From contig JAEENF010000156.1 of the NCBI GenBank assembly GCA_016283605.1, positions 1-5,650 on the forward strand: a stretch of DNA of 5,650 nucleotides, in the 5' to 3' direction. Positions within the stretch are counted from its first letter, which is position 1. Every line of letters starts with the position of its first letter. The position numbers and the translations under genes are program-made. Shown piece after piece: positions 1-4,983 of the stretch. The notes below the pieces were generated by a model. It searched no databases. It was not told the origin of the DNA and worked only from the letters and a program-made list of their open reading frames with translations. Source of the DNA: Prevotella sp. (GTDB lineage Bacteria > Bacteroidota > Bacteroidia > Bacteroidales > Bacteroidaceae).

Positions 1-738
1 GCCATCCTTCTTGACACGCGGCAGCACATTCTCCGTAAACTCCTTGTAAGTACCCACCTTCTCGGCGTCCTGCCCCATGCCGACGTGGCACTCGTAGATG
101 AGCAGAGGTGACTTGGAGGGCTTGAAGTTCTTTTTCTTGAACTCATATTTCTTCTCCGGATTCCACACCTGTGCCGAGAAGATCTTCGTATTGTCATCCT
201 GGACGACGCGACGGCACCAGGCTGGGATACGCTCCCCTTCTCCACCGTTCCACTTCACCTTCATCTTGTAAAGCTGTCCGTGCTTCAGGGCCTTCTCTGA
301 GAGTTTCAGTTCCCAGTTGCCCGTACCTTCTATACGCTTGCAACGGTACTTCTCATTTTCCTGCCAGTTATTGAAGTCGCCAATCAGATAGATATCTGTC
401 GCATTAGGTGCCCACTCACGGAACACCCAGCCCTTGGCGAGTTTATGAAGTCCGAAATAGAGGTGTCCGGAAGCGAAGTCGCTCAGGGTCTTCTTGCCGT
501 TCTGAGTCAACTGTCCGATCTTCCACACTGCATGGTCATGACGTCCGCGGATGGCTCCCTCAAAGGGCTCCAGCCAAGAGTCGTTACGCACCAATCCTAT
601 ATGTTCGGGTTCTTTCTGCTCTACAACTTTCTTGGCAGCGGTTTTCTTTACTGCCGTCTTCTTCGGAGCCGCAGCCTTCTTAGGAGCCGCTGCCTTCTTC
701 GGGGTGGGCTTCTTTGTGGTTTCTTTCTTTGTTGCCAT
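1..738 (-). CDS. glgB: 1,4-alpha-glucan (glycogen) branching enzyme, N-terminal part
   Basis: Partial: 246 codons from the ATG at 738, running off the left edge. The enzyme transfers alpha-1,4-glucan segments to form alpha-1,6 branches during glycogen synthesis in the cytoplasm. Visible order: a Lys/Ala/Pro-rich leader (residues 1-39), a branching-enzyme N-terminal helix region with IRGRHDH (63-69), then a CBM48-type beta domain with YFGLHK (94-99), GWVFREWAPNA (103-113) and YLIGDFNNW (117-125). Near the edge come LLIYECHVGM and VGTYKEF, which in this family lead into the GH13 catalytic barrel. These motifs match the eukaryote-like class (GH13_8) better than E. coli GlgB. The catalytic Asp/Glu residues lie outside the window. 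The start is 3 bases after the stop of the upstream YhcH-like gene, so the two are probably co-transcribed. No Shine-Dalgarno is seen, as usual in Bacteroidetes. Family assignment is firm; the function of the leader is unknown. Confidence 0.93.
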   Translation of the reverse strand, partial: MATKKETTKKPTPKKAAAPKKAAAPKKTAVKKTAAKKVVEQKEPEHIGLVRNDSWLEPFEGAIRGRHDHAVWKIGQLTQNGKKTLSDFASGHLYFGLHKLAKGWVFREWAPNATDIYLIGDFNNWQENEKYRCKRIEGTGNWELKLSEKALKHGQLYKMKVKWNGGEGERIPAWCRRVVQDDNTKIFSAQVWNPEKKYEFKKKNFKPSKSPLLIYECHVGMGQDAEKVGTYKEFTENVLPRVKKDG

Positions 739-741
739 ATC

Positions 742-1188
742 TTATGCTTTTACTTTAAATATTGCCTTCTTGATTTCTGCCTCTTCAGTGATGCAGGGCA
801 TATGTCCGTCCTGCGGGAAGAAGATGGCCATCTGTCTGGGTACGACCGTCACATACGTCTGCGGCTTCGTATCGCCATATTTCGTGATGTCCTTCTCAGC
901 GTTGTATTCGAAATCGGGCAGATCCTCGAGCGGTGTATAGCCGAAGGTCTCCGCACCGGAGATAGGAATCTGGATGTCGATCATCTCGACATGGGTCTCC
1001 AGAAAGGCCGTCTCCTTCGTACGTCCTTTGGCCACCTGAAGGTTCAGGAACAGATCCTTGTCCTTGATGGGATACTTACCGGCCTCCATCGTGTTGAGGT
1101 CGTGTACTTTCAAGAATTCTACTACATCTGCAAACAACGGGTTCAGTGCCTCGTACTTGCTTAGGTTTTCTAATGTGTCAATAATCAT
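742..1188 (-). CDS. YhcH/YjgK/YiaL family protein
   Basis: 148 residues, full length for this family of about 150. Members have a cupin-like double-stranded beta-helix fold and sit in sugar or sialic-acid catabolism operons. The family includes EbgC, the small subunit of evolved beta-galactosidase, and a role in handling sugar anomers or epimers has been proposed. Visible signatures are LETHVEMIDIQIPISGAE (63-80) and FFPQDGHMPCI (123-133); E64, H66, D71 and H129 are the likely metal-site or active-site candidates by family pattern. There is no signal peptide, so it is probably cytoplasmic. It lies 70 bases after the MORN gene and 3 bases before glgB, suggesting one transcript, and no TAnnTTTG box precedes it. 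Its link to glycogen synthesis here is inferred from position only. The ATG at 1188 is the natural start, since it opens with the typical MIIDTL. Confidence 0.9.
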   Translation of the reverse strand: MIIDTLENLSKYEALNPLFADVVEFLKVHDLNTMEAGKYPIKDKDLFLNLQVAKGRTKETAFLETHVEMIDIQIPISGAETFGYTPLEDLPDFEYNAEKDITKYGDTKPQTYVTVVPRQMAIFFPQDGHMPCITEEAEIKKAIFKVKA

Positions 1189-1211
1189 ACTGTTTCAGAT
1201 TTTTTTATGTC

Positions 1212-1260
1212 AATTTGTGAAATGGTCTAATTGTGAAATGGTCTAATTGTGAAATGGTCT
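1212..1260. repeat. three tandem copies of a 16-base unit
   Basis: The unit AATTGTGAAATGGTCT occurs exactly at 1229-1244 and 1245-1260, and with one extra T at 1212-1228. It fills most of the spacer between the MORN gene stop and the YhcH-like gene start; the MORN TAG stop (1259-1261) overlaps the last copy. No strong dyad symmetry is seen within the unit. The role is unknown. Confidence 0.9.
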
Positions 1261-2380
1261 ATTTGTCCAGTTGCCGGTGGCCTCGGATATAGGTACCGCT
1301 GGCAATCACCTTGCCGTTTCGGTCCTTCTCCACGAACTTGCCATTGCGCACATCGTCCTGATAGGTGCCCTCGAAGCGCTTGCCGTCCTTGTCTTCCTCG
1401 ATGGCCGCACCGTTACGCTTGCCGTTCTTGAACGAGCCTTTGAACTTCGAGCCGTCGGCATAGCGTGCGATACCCTCGCCGTCGATCTTACCGTTCTTGA
1501 ACTGTCCCTCAAACACGTCGCCGCTCTTCTTCGTCAGCTTGCCCTTACCGTTGGGCATGTCGGCACTCCACATACCTACATACTGATCGCCGTTCTTCCA
1601 GACGAAGGTTCCCTGACCGTATTTGTCGCCTTCACGGAACTGTCCGGTATACTTGTCGCCGTTGGCATACTTGAAGATGCCCGACCCCGTACGCTCGCCG
1701 TCCACGTAGTCGCCTTCATAGACGTCGCCGTTCTGGAACTTATAGATGCCTCTTCCGTGCTGGACGTCGTTGGCCCACTGTCCGATATACTGGTCGCCGT
1801 CGGCATAGCGGAACGTACCTTTGCCGCTGCGCACATTGTTCTGCCACTGACCGTCGTACGACGAGCCGTCGCCCCAGTCATAGAAGCCGTTACCGTTCTT
1901 CTGGTCGTCGCGCCAGTCGCCTTTGTAGTAGGCACCGTTGGCAAAGGTATAGGTGCCCTTGCCGCTGCGCTTGTCCATCTTCCACTCGCCGTCATACTTG
2001 TCACCGTTGAAGTAGTACATCACCCCGTGACCGTGCTGATAGTCGCGGAACCAGAGGCCGTCGTAGCGGTTGTTGTTCGAGAAATAATAGACACCCTTGC
2101 CATGCTGCTGGTCCTGATACCACTCCCCCTCGTACTTCTCGCCGTCGAAGAAGGTGTAGGTACCGAATCCCTGGCGCTTGCCTTTCACGTAATCGCCCTC
2201 ATACCAGTTGCCGTTCTTGTAGGTGGTCTTACCCTTGCCGTGAGGCTTACCCTGAATCATCTCACCCTGGAACGTTCCGCCGTCTTTCGTGGTGGTCGAA
2301 CCAAGGGTGATCTTCTGTGCGCCGGCTGTCAACGGAAGCGCGGCTATCATAAATGAGATAAAATATGTTCGTAATGTCAT
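1259..2380 (-). CDS. secreted MORN-repeat protein
   Basis: 373 residues. MTLRTYFISFMIAALPLTAGAQ at the N-terminus is a typical signal peptide with probable cleavage near AGA|Q (residues 19-22), so the product is exported, to periplasm or envelope. Residues 34-355 are 14 back-to-back 23-residue MORN units, most showing G-x-x-Y/F-x-G-x-W/Y/F and a central G-x-G; examples are GEKYEGEWYQDQQHGKG and GDVYEGDYVDGERTGSG. The last two units are degenerate and an 18-residue tail follows. MORN arrays form extended beta-hairpin ribbons used in protein or membrane binding; I see no catalytic domain. An in-frame ATG at 2449 would add 23 residues, but it lies upstream of the promoter at 2406-2437 and would bury the signal peptide, so 2380 is preferred. 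The gene is divergent from kdsB and probably leads the unit that continues into the YhcH-like gene and glgB. The partner or function cannot be deduced. Confidence 0.92.
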   Translation of the reverse strand: MTLRTYFISFMIAALPLTAGAQKITLGSTTTKDGGTFQGEMIQGKPHGKGKTTYKNGNWYEGDYVKGKRQGFGTYTFFDGEKYEGEWYQDQQHGKGVYYFSNNNRYDGLWFRDYQHGHGVMYYFNGDKYDGEWKMDKRSGKGTYTFANGAYYKGDWRDDQKNGNGFYDWGDGSSYDGQWQNNVRSGKGTFRYADGDQYIGQWANDVQHGRGIYKFQNGDVYEGDYVDGERTGSGIFKYANGDKYTGQFREGDKYGQGTFVWKNGDQYVGMWSADMPNGKGKLTKKSGDVFEGQFKNGKIDGEGIARYADGSKFKGSFKNGKRNGAAIEEDKDGKRFEGTYQDDVRNGKFVEKDRNGKVIASGTYIRGHRQLDK

Positions 2381-2405
2381 GTCGTATTCTATACTAAAAT
2401 CTTTG

Positions 2406-2437
2406 CAAAAGTACGCAAAAAAAACGACTCCGGCAAA
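2406..2437 (-). promoter_or_regulatory. Bacteroidetes-type promoter of the MORN gene
   Basis: On the minus strand, TACTTTTG (2406-2413) matches the TAnnTTTG -7 consensus, and TTTG (2434-2437) lies exactly 20 bases upstream at the -33 position. A start of transcription near 2401 leaves a leader of about 20 bases before the ATG at 2380. The box excludes the longer MORN reading frame that begins at 2449. Confidence 0.8.
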
Positions 2438-2455
2438 TAATCCCCGCACATATTT

Positions 2456-2497
2456 AAAATAATTATGAATTATGAATTACGAATTATGAATTATTTT
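2456..2497. repeat. heptamer tandem repeat bracketed by an inverted repeat
   Basis: The 7-base unit AATTATG runs for about 4.7 copies (2461-2493), with one T-to-C change in the third copy. The run is enclosed by the perfect 9-base inverted repeat AAAATAATT (2456-2464) and AATTATTTT (2489-2497). It lies between the two divergent promoters and covers the place where the kdsB -33 element should be. Confidence 0.88.
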
Positions 2498-2498
2498 G

Positions 2499-2506
2499 TA
2501 TCTTTG
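2499..2506 (+). promoter_or_regulatory. -7 box of the kdsB promoter
   Basis: TATCTTTG is a perfect TAnnTTTG match ending 8 bases before the kdsB ATG. No TTTG is found 19-21 bases upstream; that position holds heptamer-repeat sequence. Transcription would begin only a few bases before the start codon, so the mRNA would be nearly leaderless. Confidence 0.6.
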
Positions 2507-2514
2507 CACCCGTT

Positions 2515-3255
2515 ATGAAGTTTATGGCAATTATCCCCGCCCGCTATGCGTCGACACGCTTCCCGGGCAAGCCGCTGGCCATCCTTGGCGGCAAGACAGT
2601 GATTCAGAGAGTGTACGAGCAGGTCTCTTCTGTGCTCGATGAGGTCTATGTGGCTACCGACGACGAGCGTATCTTCCAGGCTGTCGAGGGTTTCGGCGGT
2701 CGGGCCGTGATGACGCGCGCCGACCATAAGAGCGGTACCGACCGTATCGAGGAAGCTGCAGAGAAGATCGGCAGCACTGCCGATGTGATCATCAACGTGC
2801 AGGGCGACGAGCCCTTCATCCAGCCCTCGCAGATCGAGACGCTGATGCATCTCTTCGATGCCCCCGAGACGCAGATCGGCACCCTCGGCAAACCCTTCGA
2901 GTCGCTGGAGGCCGTCGACAATCCCAACAGTCCGAAGATTGTCACCGACACGCGCGGCTTCGCCCTCTACTTCAGCCGTAGCGTCATACCTTTCATCCGT
3001 GGTGTCGACCGCCAGGACTGGTTCGGCCGTTATCCCTTCCTGAAGCACCTGGGCATCTACGCCTATCGTCGTGAGGTGCTCCGTCAGGTCACCGCCCTTC
3101 CGCAGAGCAGTCTCGAACAGGCCGAGAGTCTCGAGCAGTTGCGCTGGCTGCAGAACGGCTACCGCATCCGTGTGGGACTCACTGATGTCGAGACGGTAGG
3201 CATCGACACGCCCGAAGACCTGTCGCGCGCCGAGGCGTTTCTGAAAACTTTCTGA
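2515..3255 (+). CDS. kdsB: 3-deoxy-manno-octulosonate cytidylyltransferase (CMP-KDO synthetase)
   Basis: 246 residues, the normal length for KdsB. It activates KDO with CTP to CMP-KDO and pyrophosphate, the sugar-nucleotide donor for the LPS inner core, in the cytoplasm. Signatures in order: IIPARYASTRFPGKPL (6-21), the CTP-binding loop with R10 and K19; ATDDERI (47-53); MTRADHKSGTDRIEE (66-80); NVQGDEPFI (94-102), with D98 the expected magnesium ligand; LGIYAYRR (179-186); SLEQAESLEQLRWL (199-212); and GIDTPEDL (229-236), with D231 the expected second metal ligand. All key residues are present. The start at 2515 gives the family-typical MKFxAIIPAR opening; a second ATG at 2524 would lose three residues. 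The gene stands alone on the plus strand, and its TGA is immediately followed by the stop of the convergent YihY-like gene. Confidence 0.97.
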   Translation: MKFMAIIPARYASTRFPGKPLAILGGKTVIQRVYEQVSSVLDEVYVATDDERIFQAVEGFGGRAVMTRADHKSGTDRIEEAAEKIGSTADVIINVQGDEPFIQPSQIETLMHLFDAPETQIGTLGKPFESLEAVDNPNSPKIVTDTRGFALYFSRSVIPFIRGVDRQDWFGRYPFLKHLGIYAYRREVLRQVTALPQSSLEQAESLEQLRWLQNGYRIRVGLTDVETVGIDTPEDLSRAEAFLKTF

Positions 3256-4185
3256 TTATAGTCCGTCGATCTGGTCGGCGTAGATCTGCGTAGCTTCCGG
3301 GCTGCGCTCATCGTCGGTCATGTCCACATGCGGATGGATGTCGATCGGCTCCAGGTTGATGCCGAACCGGTTCATGTTCTGGTTGGTGTAGGTCAACTGT
3401 GCGCCAAACAGACAGATGGTCCACGAGATCTGTACCCACAGCATAAACAGCGGTAGTGCGGCAAACGAGCCGTAGATGGCGTTGTAGCCCGTCACCCAGA
3501 TCTGCGAATGGATATAGAACATCTGCAGCAGATGCATGGCGACGCCTGCCAGTATGCCCGGCACGACGGCACACGACACCTTCACCTTCGTATTAGGCAT
3601 GTAGACATACAGTCCGATGAAGAGCAGCGACAGCAGCAGATAGGGCGAATAGTCGAGCAGTGTGTGTACGGCCGGTCCAAGCACTTCCGATCCCTTCAGC
3701 GAATTGGCGATGGTAGCCATAAACACCGACAGACCGGTGGTGATGATCACAAAAATGGGAAAGAGCAGGAACATCGCCAGGTAGTTCGTAAACGACCGGA
3801 TGATCGGACGGGAGTTGCTCACCTGCCAGATCTGGTTGAACGTCTCCTCCACGTTGTTCATCAGCATCAGCACAGTATAAAGCATGAATATCAGTCCGAT
3901 GCCGAGGAAGAGTCCGCTCTGGGTGTGTATCAGATAGCCGTTGACGAAGCCCACGATGGCCTCTGCCGCCTGCGGCTGCGACGACAGGGTGTCGAGAAAC
4001 CACAGTTCGATATATTTATTGTATCCGAATCCGCGTGCAATGGCAAACACCACCGCCAGAATAGGCACGATAGCCAGCAGTGTCGAATAGGTCAGCGCCG
4101 ACGCCTGTGTCATCACCCGCTTCGCCGTAAAGAAACGGATGGTCAGAAACACGATCCTATATATCTTCTTGAGATGCTCTTTCAC
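3256..4185 (-). CDS. YihY/virulence factor BrkB family inner-membrane protein
   Basis: 309 residues, against about 290 for E. coli YihY. These proteins have about six membrane helices and uncertain function; the old name ribonuclease BN is a historical misassignment. Probable membrane segments are 30-51, 91-110, 135-160, 181-197, 205-225 and 243-264. Conserved-looking blocks are ASALTYSTLLAIVPILAV (28-45), MNNVEETFNQIWQV (109-122) and YNAIYGSFAALPLFMLW (234-250), followed by an acidic soluble tail (about 280-309). The start is a GTG at 4185; a TAA lies five codons upstream and the next in-frame ATG (codon 25, 4113) would remove the basic N-terminal helix. The gene follows rnpB on the same strand and might be reached by read-through. 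A weak TTTG-containing box lies just before the start codon. Some Bacteroidetes relatives are, as I recall, longer, with an extra C-terminal domain that this copy lacks. Confidence 0.9.
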   Translation of the reverse strand: MKEHLKKIYRIVFLTIRFFTAKRVMTQASALTYSTLLAIVPILAVVFAIARGFGYNKYIELWFLDTLSSQPQAAEAIVGFVNGYLIHTQSGLFLGIGLIFMLYTVLMLMNNVEETFNQIWQVSNSRPIIRSFTNYLAMFLLFPIFVIITTGLSVFMATIANSLKGSEVLGPAVHTLLDYSPYLLLSLLFIGLYVYMPNTKVKVSCAVVPGILAGVAMHLLQMFYIHSQIWVTGYNAIYGSFAALPLFMLWVQISWTICLFGAQLTYTNQNMNRFGINLEPIDIHPHVDMTDDERSPEATQIYADQIDGL

Positions 4186-4200
4186 CGCGGTAGCAAATTA

Positions 4201-4286
4201 TTCACTCTTGACTTCGTCTAAATCGCTCACGCTCGGCATAGCTCGAATTCATTCGGCTCTGCTCTCGCTTAATCGCGATTTTCACT
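4201..4286. repeat. palindromic dispersed-repeat-like element
   Basis: Between rnpB and the YihY-like gene lies an imperfect palindrome. Its core hairpin arms are GCATAGCTCGAAT (4236-4248) and ATTCGGCTCTGC (4251-4262), pairing with one mismatch and one bulge around a 2-base loop. Outer arms AAATCGC (4220-4226) and GCGATTT (4275-4281) also pair. A further perfect palindrome, AATCGCGATT, is at 4271-4280. TTCACT occurs on both sides (4201-4206 and 4281-4286) and could be a target duplication or chance. The wording resembles spacer sequence I recall from many Bacteroidales genomes, but copy number cannot be shown from this window. Confidence 0.55.
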
Positions 4287-4292
4287 TTAAAA

Positions 4293-4668
4293 GAAAGCAC
4301 TGCCTCCGTAAGCCGGGTTCTGTTTTAGCCTGTCATCTATCTAGTCCATGAGTCACCCCATGGCTCAAGCGTTCTACCCTCCATCGTGCCAGGCTCGGGC
4401 GGGCAACCCTATGACGATGGTTTACGCGAACTTGCAGCCCCCAATCGGCACAGCCCGACGATCACCCGCCGGCTGGTGGTCTCTTACACCACCTTCTCAC
4501 CCTTACCCCGCGCGTCACTTCAGGACTTGCGAGGCGGTCGTTCTCTTCTGCCGTCACCTGCTGTCACCAACAGCTTCCACTTTCAGAAGTGGGGTGCCCT
4601 GTGCTGCCCGGACTTTCCTCTTCCTCGCCATCATAGCGGGTCAGCGACAAGCCGAGGCAGTGTTTTCG
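4293..4668 (-). ncRNA. rnpB: RNase P RNA (class A)
   Basis: This is the catalytic RNA of ribonuclease P, which removes the 5' leader of pre-tRNAs. On the minus strand the universal motif GAGGAAAGTCCGGGC is at 4606-4620. The conserved GGGTGAGAAGGTGGTGTAAG with the following GACCACC hairpin arm lies at about 4474-4508, and the 3' conserved ACAGAACCCGGCTTA is at 4309-4323. Helix P1 closes the molecule: CACTGCCTC (4654-4662) pairs perfectly with GAGGCAGTG (4298-4306). The length of about 376 bases fits a class A RNA. The 5' end is placed just after the promoter at 4673-4704 and is accurate to a few bases; the 3' end is placed after P1 at a U-rich stretch (TTTCTTTT on the RNA strand) that may help end transcription. 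Open frames across this region are shadows. Confidence 0.96.
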
Positions 4669-4672
4669 CCTG

Positions 4673-4704
4673 CAAAGGTACAAAAATCAGCCGAAAGTAC
4701 CAAA
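4673..4704 (-). promoter_or_regulatory. rnpB promoter, Bacteroidetes type
   Basis: On the minus strand, TACCTTTG (4673-4680) is a perfect -7 box and TTTG (4701-4704) lies exactly 20 bases upstream. Transcription should begin near 4668, which agrees with the P1 helix starting at 4662. The -33 element sits in the loop of a 14-base dyad. Confidence 0.85.
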
Positions 4705-4718
4705 ACTTTCAGCTGATT
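4681..4718 (-). terminator. terminator-like hairpin overlapping the rnpB promoter
   Basis: On the minus strand, AATCAGCTGAAAGT (4705-4718) pairs with ACTTTCGGCTGATT (4685-4698) at 13 of 14 positions around a 6-base loop, and the stem runs into TTTTTG. That is the layout of an intrinsic terminator for transcripts arriving from the HU/smalltalk side. The stem has only moderate GC content. The alternative is an operator-like dyad, since it spans the rnpB -33 element. Confidence 0.6.
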
Positions 4719-4724
4719 CTTTCT

Positions 4725-4820
4725 GGTGAATCATGGGGACAGGGTGAATCATGGGGACTGGCACCTCTGTGAGCAGGGAGCTCCGCGACCGAATTACAGG
4801 GTGCCTGTCCCCTGTGATTC
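4725..4820. repeat. REP-like inverted repeat (REPIN candidate)
   Basis: GGTGAATCATGGGGAC occurs twice in direct orientation with an 18-base period (4725-4740, 4743-4758). The second copy extends to GGGGACTGGCACC and is mirrored by GGTGCCTGTCCCC (4800-4812) and TGATTC (4815-4820). The arms therefore pair along about 20 bases with small mismatches, enclosing a spacer that contains the palindrome GGAGCTCC (4777-4784). The GGGGACAGGCACC wording is one I associate with REP elements mobilised by REP-associated tyrosine transposases, but no transposase is present here. Confidence 0.6.
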
Positions 4821-4823
4821 GCC

Positions 4824-4839
4824 TCGCTCCTTAGAGCGA
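4824..4839 (-). terminator. small stem-loop after the smalltalk-like gene
   Basis: TCGCTC (4824-4829) and GAGCGA (4834-4839) form a perfect 6-base stem with a 4-base loop, 10 bases after the small gene's stop. No U-run follows, so termination activity is doubtful; it may simply be part of the repeat-rich spacer. Confidence 0.3.
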
Positions 4840-4848
4840 AATCGCCCG

Positions 4849-4965
4849 TTAGAATACAATCGGGCCGTGACCCATACATGAGGTCGTTGTGATCGCCGTC
4901 ACGAACGCCGTGAGCGCAGCTACTATCATCTTCACCGCAATCTCAACAATCCGATTCTTCTTCAT
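4849..4965 (-). CDS. smalltalk-like small protein
   Basis: 38 codons from the ATG at 4965 to the TAA at 4849. The product starts MKKNRIVEIAVKMIVAALTA, continues with a hydrophobic stretch (about residues 8-27) and ends TTTSC followed by a short MGHGPIVF tail. This pattern of Lys-rich start, one hydrophobic helix and a terminal Ser-Cys matches the smalltalk family of tiny Bacteroidetes proteins, which I recall being found directly after HU-family genes, as here. The Cys at residue 30 could act as a lipobox-like site, but the match to a lipoprotein signal is weak. It lies 62 bases after the HU-type gene and has no recognisable promoter of its own, so it is probably co-transcribed. The function of the family is unknown. 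Evidence: start, hydrophobicity, neighbour and ending, rather than length. Confidence 0.8.
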   Translation of the reverse strand: MKKNRIVEIAVKMIVAALTAFVTAITTTSCMGHGPIVF

Positions 4966-4983
4966 AAGCAAATCACTTTAGCA

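Noticed and set aside
171..940. Several plus-strand open frames of 67-239 codons opposite glgB and the YhcH-like gene
   Set aside because: They are antisense shadows; the minus-strand frames carry clear GlgB and YhcH family motifs, while these contain low-complexity Leu/Cys/Phe stretches and no recognisable domain.
1189..1215. TTGACA-like word before the YhcH-like gene as a sigma70-type -35 element
   Set aside because: Bacteroidetes promoters use TTTG/TAnnTTTG, and no matching downstream box is present at this site.
1271..2356. 361-codon plus-strand frame, the longest alternative frame here
   Set aside because: It lies entirely antisense to the MORN array and stays open because of the 69-base repeat composition; its translation is a monotonous Val/Ala/Leu pattern with a 23-residue period.
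2381..2449. Upstream extension of the MORN gene to the ATG at 2449
   Set aside because: The -7 and -33 boxes at 2406-2437 lie inside it, and the signal peptide begins at 2380.
2491..3048. 185-codon minus-strand frame opposite kdsB
   Set aside because: Antisense shadow of a gene with complete KdsB motifs.
3508..4221. 237-codon plus-strand frame opposite the YihY-like gene
   Set aside because: His/Gln/Arg-rich translation without a domain; the opposite strand encodes a typical six-helix membrane protein.
4139..4772. Three plus-strand frames of 70-128 codons across rnpB
   Set aside because: The region is the RNase P RNA gene on the other strand, proven by conserved motifs and a perfect P1 helix.
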